From an uncultured Sutterella sp. (GTDB lineage Bacteria > Pseudomonadota > Gammaproteobacteria > Burkholderiales > Burkholderiaceae_F): a DNA stretch of 14,725 nt. This document shows positions 7,936 through 14,382 of the stretch, piece after piece. Position numbers and translations under genes: made by a program. Below the pieces are notes generated by a model that was given only the letters and a program-made list of their open reading frames with translations, was not told the origin of the DNA and made no database searches. The number at the start of each line of letters is the position of its first letter. Position 1 is the first letter of the stretch. The DNA is taken from positions 1 through 14,725 of the forward strand of contig URFF01000044.1 in assembly GCA_900546995.1 (NCBI GenBank), read 5' to 3'.

Positions 7936-8369
7936 TCAACCCAGTCGCATCAGAAAGTTTTTCAAAAAAACGCCTCGACAACAGACTTCCTGCTCATGCA
8001 AAACGCGATAGCCTCGATGTTCAAAAAATGGCTTGGCCGTGATACTGGCTTGAGTCACAATCGGTCGAGATGCTTTTGACTCCAACTGATCACACAAAAT
8101 TGTTGCGATGCCCTGTCGCTGCCACTTTTCGTGTACAAATAGGTGGTCTAAATAGTTTTTTCGCAAATCCATACTCGCAAAACCGACCAACGTGTTTTGA
8201 TTGAACGCCAAAATCGTACATTCCAAGCCACAAGATCAGGACTCGCCGGCGCCCAAGCAAAAAGCGCCTCTTCCTTATAGTCATTCTTGCAAACATTATG
8301 AATGGTGTTGAAAAAGAGCGTCGTCACCGCTTCACAGTCAGATGATTGATAGCTTCGAATGTTAATCAT
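7936..8369 (-). pseudogene. GNAT-family N-acetyltransferase, broken by a frameshift
   Basis: Two minus-strand frames together make one acetyltransferase. The first part starts at the ATG at 8369 (MINIRSYQSSDCEAV) and keeps family character to ASPDLVAW (8223). The second part, in another frame, resumes at TILAFNQNTLVGF and continues through DHLFVHEKWQRQGIAT, the acetyl-CoA pyrophosphate-binding motif (QxxGxA), to ASITAKPFFEHRGY and the TGA at 7936. From memory of related proteins, about eight residues are expected between the Trp and the TILA strand; nearly all are absent. This points to a deletion of about 19 bases at about 8217-8222 and not a one-base reading error. The first frame runs on to a stop near 8148. 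The start overlaps the LysR stop by 8 bases (ATGATTAA), so this was an operon partner of the regulator. A short protein from a TTG at 8226 would lack the N-terminal strand and helices and is unlikely to work. Confidence 0.75.
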
Positions 8370-9270
8370 TATGCGACTCCGGAACAGGATCCAACCCAAG
8401 GCGGTGTTTATTTCGGGCGATGGTCTTGGTCCACCACTGAACGATTTGCGGATCCACTTCCCCGCTTTTTATCCTTAAAACCAACCGCTCGGGCACTAAA
8501 CTGAATGGGGCTTTGATCGAGACGACTGACGATCCGAAGCTTGATCGACCGCTTAACAAAAATCGCGGAAGAATTGTCCAGCCGACGCCACGAGCGGCCA
8601 ATCCCAATGCCCAAAGACCGCTATCGACTTCCCAATGATCACTATTGATGATTTTCGGTCGGGGTGACTCAGAGTCTCTCGCGTTCACAATGATTTGGCG
8701 ATATTGACGTAAATCGTCTACCGTTATCGATAATTTCGTTGCCAAGGGATGTGATTTGGCCACAACGATACTGACCGGTGACAGTCCCAGTACACGTTCC
8801 TCACTTTCTAGCGACGCTTCGGAGGAGAAAACCAGCGCAAGATTCATGGCTGATTTTTTAAAGAACCATTGCGCTTCAGAGCTCGAAATGTTTTCAATCT
8901 GAAGCTTCACCGAAGGGTAGTCTTTCGCAAAGAGCTTTAATAAGCCCAAAATCACCGGCGCTTCCAATTCCAAATCAATGCCCATGTAAAGCGCCGGCGT
9001 CTCACTTTGCAAAAGCGAACGGGCTTTCGAGTCCAGCCGATCGGCTTCGACCAAAACGCGTCGAGCGAGCAGTAAAAGCTCTTGACCTCGCGCGGTTAAA
9101 ACAGGTTTTGGCGTTCTATCAAAAAGCTTATAGCCTAACTCAGCCTCCATGCCGGCAATGTGCATCGAAATCACCGATTGAGCTCGATGCAGTTGTCGGG
9201 CGGCTTCGGAAAAAGACCCACTTTGAGCAACCGCAGCAAATGATCGAATTTCATCAATTTTTAAAGGCAT
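8362..9270 (-). CDS. LysR-family transcriptional regulator
   Basis: The 302-residue product has the LysR N-terminal winged helix-turn-helix (residues 4-62: IRSFAAVAQSGSFSEAARQL, then QSVISMHIAGMEAELGYKLFDR) and a C-terminal effector domain starting near residue 90 (LYMGIDLELEAPVIL) with the usual two lobes. I chose the ATG at 9270 because it puts the DNA-binding helices at the normal distance from the N terminus. An upstream in-frame TTG at 9312 would add 14 residues and falls ahead of the predicted transcription start. It is divergent from an MFS transporter gene across 89 bases, the usual arrangement for a LysR protein controlling its neighbour and itself. Its stop overlaps the acetyltransferase start. 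The effector is unknown. Confidence 0.9.
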   Translation of the reverse strand: MPLKIDEIRSFAAVAQSGSFSEAARQLHRAQSVISMHIAGMEAELGYKLFDRTPKPVLTARGQELLLLARRVLVEADRLDSKARSLLQSETPALYMGIDLELEAPVILGLLKLFAKDYPSVKLQIENISSSEAQWFFKKSAMNLALVFSSEASLESEERVLGLSPVSIVVAKSHPLATKLSITVDDLRQYRQIIVNARDSESPRPKIINSDHWEVDSGLWALGLAARGVGWTILPRFLLSGRSSFGSSVVSIKAPFSLVPERLVLRIKSGEVDPQIVQWWTKTIARNKHRLGLDPVPESHND

Positions 9271-9310
9271 ATGACTATCAGTTTTTTGATGGAATCTAAC
9301 TCGTGAACAC

Positions 9311-9359
9311 AAAATATTGATGACATAATATCAACCATCTAAACAACTGACAATATTTT
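9311..9359. promoter_or_regulatory. Inverted repeats in the lysR-MFS control region, likely LysR operator
   Basis: Two nested symmetries occupy the intergenic gap. The outer one is AAAATATTG (9311-9319) with its perfect complement CAATATTTT (9351-9359), 31 bases apart. The inner one is TTGAT-N8-ATCAA (9317-9334), close to the T-N11-A form typical of LysR sites, and it lies over the -10 box and start of the lysR promoter. The right outer arm ends one base before the MFS start codon. Binding here could repress lysR and control the transporter. Confidence 0.5.
9325..9353 (-). promoter_or_regulatory. Promoter of the lysR gene
   Basis: On the minus strand, TTGTCA (9353-9348) and TATTAT (9330-9325) match the sigma70 boxes at five of six positions each and are exactly 17 bases apart. 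Transcription would start near 9318, leaving about 48 bases before the ATG at 9270. Confidence 0.6.
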
Positions 9360-10637
9360 ATGACTGCGGAAAAACGCCTTGTTCGCTCACAATCGGCACC
9401 ATTGCCGAGTCAAACCGACCTATCCGGTCTTCATCGGCCCGAAGAAAATCCTTTCGGTGAGATAACCGATACGAAAAATGCTAAAACGGTTGCCAAAGTC
9501 TCCAAGCGAGAGTTATACGCAGCCCGTATCGGCTTTTTTACCGGTGGCTTTACGGTCGCATCCTGGGCGCCTCTCATTCCCTTTGTCCAATCGGAATTGT
9601 CTTTGACACCGATGGTTCTGGGAACATTACTGCTGGGGCTTGGTGTCGGATCCTTTGTGGGAATGCCACTAGCGGGCAGCCTCTCGCGACGAATCGGTGC
9701 AAAAAACGCCATTTTATTTTCAGGCCTTGCCTCTTGCCTTTTATTGGTTCTGCTTGCCTGGATGCCCTCTTACACGTTCGAATGCGTTGCGCTTTTCCTT
9801 TATGGCATCACGTTGGGTTGCCTTGAAGTAAGCGTTAACATCTACGGCACGTATCTGGAAAAGCGAAATGGTGCCCGTCTGATGTCAGGACTTCATGCGG
9901 CCTATTCGATAGGAGAGGTCGTCTCGGCTGCGCTCATTACGGCTTTGTTCATCCTTGGCGTGACACCGCTTTCGACCATATTGGTACTCATGTTGATATT
10001 GTCCGTGACGTTAAGCTATCTATTGCATGGCATCAAAAATGTCAAAATCGGTCAAACAGAGAAAAAAGCCAAGGGTTGGCGACTCACGCTCACCAAACCG
10101 ATTGCTGTCATTGCACTGGTTTGTGCAACGATCTTTCTCACAGAAGGCGCGATGCTGGACTGGAGCGCCATTTATCTCAGAGATAATGCGGGCGTTGCTC
10201 AAGAAGCAAGTGCCTTGGGTTACACCCTTTTTGTGATAGCCATGGCGATATCGCGTTTGATCGGTGACCGTTTAACCACCCGTTTAGGACCGGTCACGAT
10301 ATTATCGAGCGGCATTGTGATGATTCTTCTTTCGCTTGCCGCCCTGATCCTTGTGCCAACGCCCTTTGTCGCCTACGCAAGTCTTTTTGTGATGGGATTA
10401 GGCATTGCCAATCTCGCCCCGATTTTGATTTCCGCGGCCTCCCGAACAAAGAGCATGGATGGCGTGAAAGCCATTACAGCCGTTACAACAGTCGGTTATG
10501 GTGGCCTATTACTCGGTCCGGCATTAATTGGTTCCATTTCCTCTGTCGTATCTCTTCAGGGCGCTTTTGCCGGCATTTGTCTCATGCTCGCCCTTACCTT
10601 GGCTCTGATCGCAAAAGACAGAACCATTTACCGCTAA
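9360..10637 (+). CDS. Major facilitator superfamily transporter (YbjJ-like)
   Basis: A 425-residue inner membrane transporter of about 12 helices, beginning with GFFTGGFTVASWAPLIPFVQ near residue 58. The loop after the second helix has the MFS motif form (GSLSRRIGAKN) and the equivalent loop in the second half reads GDRLTTRLG. Of the families I know, it resembles the YbjJ/FucP-like branch; the substrate is unknown. About 50 hydrophilic residues precede the first helix, longer than usual. The ATG at 9360 is the only one upstream of the membrane domain (an in-frame stop lies at 9348-9350), but no Shine-Dalgarno site precedes it and the operator arm abuts it, so a leaderless or very short-leader transcript is possible. 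The divergent LysR gene is its probable regulator. Confidence 0.88.
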   Translation: MTAEKRLVRSQSAPLPSQTDLSGLHRPEENPFGEITDTKNAKTVAKVSKRELYAARIGFFTGGFTVASWAPLIPFVQSELSLTPMVLGTLLLGLGVGSFVGMPLAGSLSRRIGAKNAILFSGLASCLLLVLLAWMPSYTFECVALFLYGITLGCLEVSVNIYGTYLEKRNGARLMSGLHAAYSIGEVVSAALITALFILGVTPLSTILVLMLILSVTLSYLLHGIKNVKIGQTEKKAKGWRLTLTKPIAVIALVCATIFLTEGAMLDWSAIYLRDNAGVAQEASALGYTLFVIAMAISRLIGDRLTTRLGPVTILSSGIVMILLSLAALILVPTPFVAYASLFVMGLGIANLAPILISAASRTKSMDGVKAITAVTTVGYGGLLLGPALIGSISSVVSLQGAFAGICLMLALTLALIAKDRTIYR

Positions 10638-10648
10638 AAAGGCAAATG

Positions 10649-10690
10649 ATAGGGAAAATGCCTTATCGTTAAGCATTTTCCCTATTTTCA
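10649..10690 (+). terminator. Terminator after the MFS gene
   Basis: ATAGGGAAAATGC (10649-10661) and GCATTTTCCCTAT (10673-10685) form a perfect 13-bp stem with an 11-base loop, followed by TTTCA. It starts 11 bases after the MFS stop codon. The stem is symmetrical and could also act on the other strand. Confidence 0.7.
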
Positions 10691-10713
10691 TATTTACGAC
10701 GTTTTGGTATTCT
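10685..10713 (+). promoter_or_regulatory. Possible promoter of the metNIQ leader transcript
   Basis: TTTTCA (10685-10690) and TATTCT (10708-10713) each match the sigma70 consensus at four of six positions with 17 bases between. The start would be near 10720, about 50 bases before the leader peptide. The -35 box shares bases with the tail of the preceding terminator. No repeated MetJ-type operator (AGACGTCT) is visible. Confidence 0.4.
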
Positions 10714-10768
10714 GCTTAACACGTTTCACATCGAAACGCTCAATTGATCTTAGAGTAGGAATTCTTTC

Positions 10769-10876
10769 ATGCACTGTCATTGTCACAACGCCGCCAACCA
10801 CGAAGGTTCTTCAGCCTTCGGTGCTGTCGTTGCTCAGACGATGCGAATGCGAATGTGCATGACGATGGTGCTCTAA
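10769..10876 (+). CDS. Methionine-rich leader peptide of metNIQ
   Basis: A 35-codon frame starts at ATG 10769 and stops at TAA 10874-10876. AGGA at 10757-10760 is 8 bases upstream of the start, a good ribosome site. The peptide starts MHCHCHN and ends TMRMRMCMTMVL: Met is at positions 25, 27, 29, 31 and 33, five of nine residues, in a region of alternating Met. Clusters of codons for the regulated amino acid close to the end of a short translated leader are the hallmark of ribosome-mediated attenuation. The operon downstream imports methionine, so codon identity matches function. The RNA just after the stop can form competing stems. The peptide itself is probably not functional. No homologue can be checked here; support is the match of codons, ribosome site, RNA structure and downstream genes. 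Confidence 0.72.
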   Translation: MHCHCHNAANHEGSSAFGAVVAQTMRMRMCMTMVL

Positions 10877-10923
10877 GGACCTTCGGAGCACCTAGCTCCG
10901 CAAAAAATGCCGGTCGGAAGGTC
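10867..10923 (+). promoter_or_regulatory. Antiterminator and pre-emptor segments of the metNIQ attenuator
   Basis: GACCTTC (10878-10884) can pair with GAAGGTC (10917-10923), enclosing a small perfect hairpin CGGAGC (10884-10889) with GCTCCG (10895-10900). This antiterminator takes up the loop of the terminator stem that follows. An alternative upstream stem pairs GGTGCTC (10867-10873, last codons of the leader) with GAGCACC (10886-10892) and puts the stop codon in its loop. A ribosome stalled at Met codons 25-31 would leave 10878 onwards free and allow antitermination. One that reaches the stop codon would cover 10878-10884 and favour termination. Ribosome footprint reasoning is inference. 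Confidence 0.5.
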
Positions 10924-10946
10924 TCATAACGACCCGCATTTCATTT
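10905..10946 (+). terminator. Terminator-like stem of the metNIQ attenuator
   Basis: AAATGC (10905-10910) pairs with GCATTT (10936-10941) and GGTCG (10912-10916) with CGACC (10930-10934), separated by a single C-C mismatch, around a 13-base loop. A run of six A before it and TTTCATTT at its end (10939-10946) resemble an intrinsic terminator, though the T run is interrupted. It lies between leader peptide and metN, where premature termination would be expected. Confidence 0.5.
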
Positions 10947-11076
10947 CCCAACACACATTTTGTTTAAACGTCACACCGATTTTCGGGTATGAGACATTGC
11001 AAAATTCAATTTGCAAGTGACTATTCGCCAATCTGTTCAATCCCAATCGATGTGATCCTGAAAGGAAACGTTCACA
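10947..11076 (+). other. Distal part of the metNIQ leader
   Basis: These 130 bases between the attenuator and metN are AT-rich. They contain a 7-bp stem TTGCAAA (10997-11003) with TTTGCAA (11010-11016) and, just before metN, the ribosome site AAAGGAAA near 11060-11067. I recognise no SAM riboswitch or MetJ site here. Confidence 0.5.
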
Positions 11077-12105
11077 ATGATTGAGCTTGAACATATCAAA
11101 AAAACTTTTAAAACCGATCCGGGGACTGTCACAGCGATTGATGATGTCACGCTTCACATTCAGCAAGGCGAAATATTCGGTGTCATCGGGTTTTCAGGCG
11201 CGGGCAAATCAACACTGGTGCGCTGCATTAATTTGCTAGAACGTCCCCAATCGGGTTGTATTCGCATCGATGGCGATGACATCACCCATTACGAAGGAGA
11301 TCGACTTCGGGCAATTAGACAACGCATCGGCATGATTTTCCAACACTTCAATTTAATGCCATCACGCACGGTCTACGAAAATATTGAACTTCCTCTGAAA
11401 CTTACCACACTCACCGCCTCTGAGCGTCAAACCAAAATTGAAAAACTATTACACTTAGTCGGCCTTTCTGACAAAAAATCAACTTTCCCCTCGCAATTGT
11501 CCGGTGGTCAAAAGCAGCGCGTGGCCATCGCGAGAGCGCTTGCGAACGACCCCAAAATTCTTTTGTGTGATGAGGCGACTAGTGCTCTTGATCCACAAAC
11601 AACTCAAAGCATTTTGCAACTTTTAGCTGAAGTCAATCGAACGCTGAAAATCACCGTCGTGATTATTACCCACCAAATGGATGTGATTAAAGCAGTTTGC
11701 GACCGAGTCGCTGTCATGCAGGCCGGAAAAATCGTTGAGTTGGGACCTGTGGATGAAATCTTCGCGTCTCCTCAAGCACCGATTACCAAAGACTTTATCG
11801 GAGCGGCTGATCACTTTGAAAGTTTTTTCAACCTTGTCAAAACCAGCCCTGAAGCAATTGGTGTTAACCCCGGCGAACCGGTTTGGTTTTTAACCTATCG
11901 CAACGGCGCTGCCGGTGAACCGCTCATGGTGGAACTTTTTGAAAAATTCGGTGTCAAAGCCAACATCGTTTACGGCAACATCGATTATTTCAAAGGCACG
12001 GTACTCGGAAAGTTAGGCGTAAGCCTCAACGGTAAAGTCGAGGCCATTCGCGCCGCTCACGATTATCTAACTCAACACAACGTTCATGTCGAGGTTTTGC
12101 AATGA
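11077..12105 (+). CDS. metN: Methionine ABC importer, ATP-binding subunit MetN
   Basis: MetN hydrolyses ATP at the inner face of the membrane to drive methionine uptake by MetI with MetQ. The 342 residues hold Walker A GFSGAGKST (38-46), a Q-loop glutamine in IFQHFN (Gln 89), signature LSGGQ (141-145), Walker B ILLCDE followed by ATSALDP (161-172), and the switch histidine in ITHQMD (His 199). The C-terminal part from about residue 250 (PVWFLTYRNGAAGEPLMVELFEKFGVKANI) is the NIL domain, which in characterised MetN binds methionine and stops transport when internal methionine is high. Its stop overlaps the metI start (ATGA). Length is normal. Confidence 0.96.
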   Translation: MIELEHIKKTFKTDPGTVTAIDDVTLHIQQGEIFGVIGFSGAGKSTLVRCINLLERPQSGCIRIDGDDITHYEGDRLRAIRQRIGMIFQHFNLMPSRTVYENIELPLKLTTLTASERQTKIEKLLHLVGLSDKKSTFPSQLSGGQKQRVAIARALANDPKILLCDEATSALDPQTTQSILQLLAEVNRTLKITVVIITHQMDVIKAVCDRVAVMQAGKIVELGPVDEIFASPQAPITKDFIGAADHFESFFNLVKTSPEAIGVNPGEPVWFLTYRNGAAGEPLMVELFEKFGVKANIVYGNIDYFKGTVLGKLGVSLNGKVEAIRAAHDYLTQHNVHVEVLQ

Positions 12106-12782
12106 TTGATTGGATTTATACCTACTTGCCGCACCTAAAAAAGCTGGGACCAGAGCTTTATGACTGCCTCATTCAAACGCTCACAATGGTTGCGGTCTCG
12201 GGCACGATTGCTTGGTTTTTGGGCGTAGCCATCGGTGTGCTGCTTGTTGTGACGAAAAAAGACGGTTTGATGGAAACCCCTTGGCTTTTTGTCTTTTTAG
12301 ATCGCTCGATTGATATTTTGCGCTCCATCCCCTTCATTATTTTGATTGTGCTTTTGATTCCGTTAAGCCGAGCATTAGTGGGGACCGGATCGGGTGTCAC
12401 CGGCTCTTTTGTGGCGCTCGTTTTCGGAACCGTACCCTTTTTCGCCAGACAAATTGAAACGGTCCTAAGTGAACTCAATCCTGGATTAATTGAAGCAAGC
12501 CTTGCGATGGGATTTTCGGTACCCCGAATTATTGTGAGTGTTTACTTACGTGAAAGCATTCCCGGCATTACACGAGTCACGCTCATCACTTTTGTGAGCT
12601 TTATCGGTATCACCGCGATTGCGGGCGCCATCGGCGCAGGCGGCTTGGGTGACTTCGCGATTCGCTACGGCTATCAAATGGGCTATCGCGACATGATTTG
12701 GCTCACCGTACTCATCATTCTCGCCATTATCAGCTTGGTTCAATGCTTCGGGCAATGGATCATCCGAAAAACCACACACTAA
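12102..12782 (+). CDS. metI: Methionine ABC importer, permease MetI
   Basis: MetI is the membrane channel of the importer and should act as a homodimer bound to two MetN. The 226 residues show five likely helices (about 22-50, 64-90, 99-117, 160-184, 199-220). The cytoplasmic coupling loop EASLAMGFSVPRIIVSVYLRE (131-151), with the EAA-Gly pattern, docks on MetN. IAGAIGAGGLGDFAIRYGYQ near 173-192 is strongly typical of MetI. The start codon lies within the metN stop (ATGA overlap), so translation is coupled. metQ follows after 21 bases. Confidence 0.96.
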   Translation: MIDWIYTYLPHLKKLGPELYDCLIQTLTMVAVSGTIAWFLGVAIGVLLVVTKKDGLMETPWLFVFLDRSIDILRSIPFIILIVLLIPLSRALVGTGSGVTGSFVALVFGTVPFFARQIETVLSELNPGLIEASLAMGFSVPRIIVSVYLRESIPGITRVTLITFVSFIGITAIAGAIGAGGLGDFAIRYGYQMGYRDMIWLTVLIILAIISLVQCFGQWIIRKTTH

Positions 12783-12803
12783 TCACTTATTAAGGAGAAA
12801 CTC

Positions 12804-13664
12804 ATGATCAGTAAACGTCATTTTTTATCGGTTCTAGTCTCAGCCTCTTTGCTTGCGATCACCTCAAGCGCCTATGCCGCTGCGCAAACACCCGAGATGA
12901 AAATAATTCGTGTGGGCGTGGTCGGCGAATATAACGATCAATGGGAAACGGTCAACGAACTGCTCAAGCCCGAAGGCATTCAAGTCGAACTTGTGAAATA
13001 CAGCGATTACGCCACGCCTAATCGGGCTCTCGCCGATGGCGAAATCGATTTAAACGCGTTTCAACACAAAGCGTTTCTGGCAAACGACATCAAACGCAAC
13101 GGCTACAAAATTGTGGCAATCGGTGACACCATGATGACACCGCTTAGAATCTATCACAACAAAGAAAAGATCAAGAGTCTTTCCGATATCAAAGACGGTG
13201 ACACGATCGCCATTCCGTCGGACCTAACAAATGGTGGTCGCGCCATCAAACTCTTGGAAGCGGCCGGTCTCGTGACCGTCGATCCCGCAGCCGGCTTTGT
13301 TCCCACAAAACTCGATATCACGAACTACAAAGTTAAAATCACCATCCGTGAAGCCGAGTCTGGGATCCTCGCTCGACTTTTACCTGACTTCACTGCTGCC
13401 GTTATCAATGGCGGCAATGCTTACACCGCTGGGCTTGATGGGCAGACCGATGCCATCTTTGCTGAAAATCTTGACCCGAAAACCAATCCTCAGGTCGCTG
13501 ATTTGGTCAACGTGATAGTCGCTCGAGAAAGCGATAAAGAGAATCCCGCTTACCTCAAAGTGGTGAAAGCTTATCAAACACCGCAGACCGCCAAAACCAT
13601 TATGACGGCCTACAAGGGAGCTTTTATTCCGGCTTGGAATGGAGCTGAAAAATATACCTATTAA
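12804..13664 (+). CDS. metQ: Methionine-binding protein MetQ, apparently soluble and not a lipoprotein
   Basis: MetQ captures methionine in the periplasm and hands it to MetI. The 286-residue product has a signal peptide (MISKRHFLSVLVSASLLAITSSAYA) with likely cleavage after residue 25, then the NLPA/MetQ domain starting IIRVGVVGEYNDQWETV, with YATPNRALADGEIDLNAFQHKAFL, IAIPSDLTNGGRAIKLLE and VINGGNAYTAGL, all typical of the family. The well-studied E. coli MetQ is a lipoprotein; here there is no cysteine at the cleavage site, so the protein should be free in the periplasm. AAGGAG at 12792-12797 is a strong ribosome site. The stop codon overlaps that of convergent mtgA by four bases, and no terminator separates them. 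Confidence 0.94.
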   Translation: MISKRHFLSVLVSASLLAITSSAYAAAQTPEMKIIRVGVVGEYNDQWETVNELLKPEGIQVELVKYSDYATPNRALADGEIDLNAFQHKAFLANDIKRNGYKIVAIGDTMMTPLRIYHNKEKIKSLSDIKDGDTIAIPSDLTNGGRAIKLLEAAGLVTVDPAAGFVPTKLDITNYKVKITIREAESGILARLLPDFTAAVINGGNAYTAGLDGQTDAIFAENLDPKTNPQVADLVNVIVARESDKENPAYLKVVKAYQTPQTAKTIMTAYKGAFIPAWNGAEKYTY

Positions 13665-14380
13665 GGTAATCGGTTATTAAGCTTGCGGATTTCATAATTT
13701 CTGACTGTTTGCATAATGATTGAAATCCGCTTGGCTAGCCACGGTGTCGTCCCGCGTTTTTCGTAATATTTCGGATTCGTCAAAATCGCTGCCAACCAGG
13801 CGCTTTCCCATGGGTTTAAAGAAGCTGCGGACTTTTGATAATAGTGTCTTGCAGCGGCTTCAACGCCGAAAATCCCTTCACCGAATTCCGCGATATTGAG
13901 GTACGTTTCGATGATGCGACCTTTACTCCAGGTTGCTTCCATCACTAACGTGAGAAAAATTTCCTGCCCCTTTCGGAAATAACTTTTTTCATGAGTTAAA
14001 AAGAGATTTTTCACCGTTTGTTGACTGATCGTGGATCCGCCCGGCGCACTTTCCCCTTCCAAAACATTGCTGATAAACGCTTGATACGTGGCATCCCAAT
14101 CAATGCCGTGATGTTTGGCGAAGTCAAAATCTTCCGCCGCGACGGCAGCCCGAACCATTGATGTGGAAATGCGATTTAACGCAACGGGACGAAAATCAAT
14201 TCGACCGAGCCGTTCAGTCTCGCTTTCGATGTAAGCTGAAGTGGTGACCGGATTGAATCCATACCAGATGACTTCACCGACCCGAAATAGCTCAAAACAA
14301 GCGAAGGCGGCAATTAAAAAAACAAGAATTCGCCGTAGTGGTTTGATCTTGCTCTTCATGTTGCCGCCCGTTTTAAACAT
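13661..14380 (-). CDS. mtgA: Monofunctional peptidoglycan glycosyltransferase MtgA
   Basis: MtgA polymerises lipid II into glycan strands at the outer face of the inner membrane. The 239 residues have one membrane anchor (about 16-36) and a GT51 domain with its motifs in order: AAEDFDFAKHHGID with catalytic Glu 83, GGSTISQQTVKNLFL (114-128), RKGQE with the second acidic residue Glu 140, and KGRIIETYLNIAEFGEGIFGVEAAARHYY (153-181). There is no transpeptidase domain, which separates it from class A PBPs, and the length is normal. I chose the ATG at 14380 because GAGGA just upstream, inside the end of rimO, is a good ribosome site; an ATG seven codons later has none. Only two bases separate it from the rimO stop, so the genes are coupled. 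Confidence 0.95.
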   Translation of the reverse strand: MFKTGGNMKSKIKPLRRILVFLIAAFACFELFRVGEVIWYGFNPVTTSAYIESETERLGRIDFRPVALNRISTSMVRAAVAAEDFDFAKHHGIDWDATYQAFISNVLEGESAPGGSTISQQTVKNLFLTHEKSYFRKGQEIFLTLVMEATWSKGRIIETYLNIAEFGEGIFGVEAAARHYYQKSAASLNPWESAWLAAILTNPKYYEKRGTTPWLAKRISIIMQTVRNYEIRKLNNRLP

Positions 14381-14382
14381 CG

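Noticed and set aside
8148..8226. Programmed frameshifting to join the two acetyltransferase parts.
   Set aside because: No slippery heptamer is evident at the junction, and residues expected between the two parts are missing, which a shift would not restore.
9271..9312. Longer LysR start at TTG 9312.
   Set aside because: It would place 14 extra residues before a normally positioned helix-turn-helix and begins inside or ahead of the predicted transcription start.
10720..11076. SAM riboswitch or MetJ operator ahead of metN.
   Set aside because: I could not find the conserved core of SAM riboswitches or tandem AGACGTCT-like boxes; the leader peptide explains the region better. A covariance-model search would settle it.
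10989..11084. A 31-codon frame (ATG 10989, TGA 11082-11084) that overlaps the start of metN and could be a second leader peptide.
   Set aside because: It has no Shine-Dalgarno site, no clustered Met codons and ordinary composition; more likely chance, although overlap with the metN start would allow coupling.
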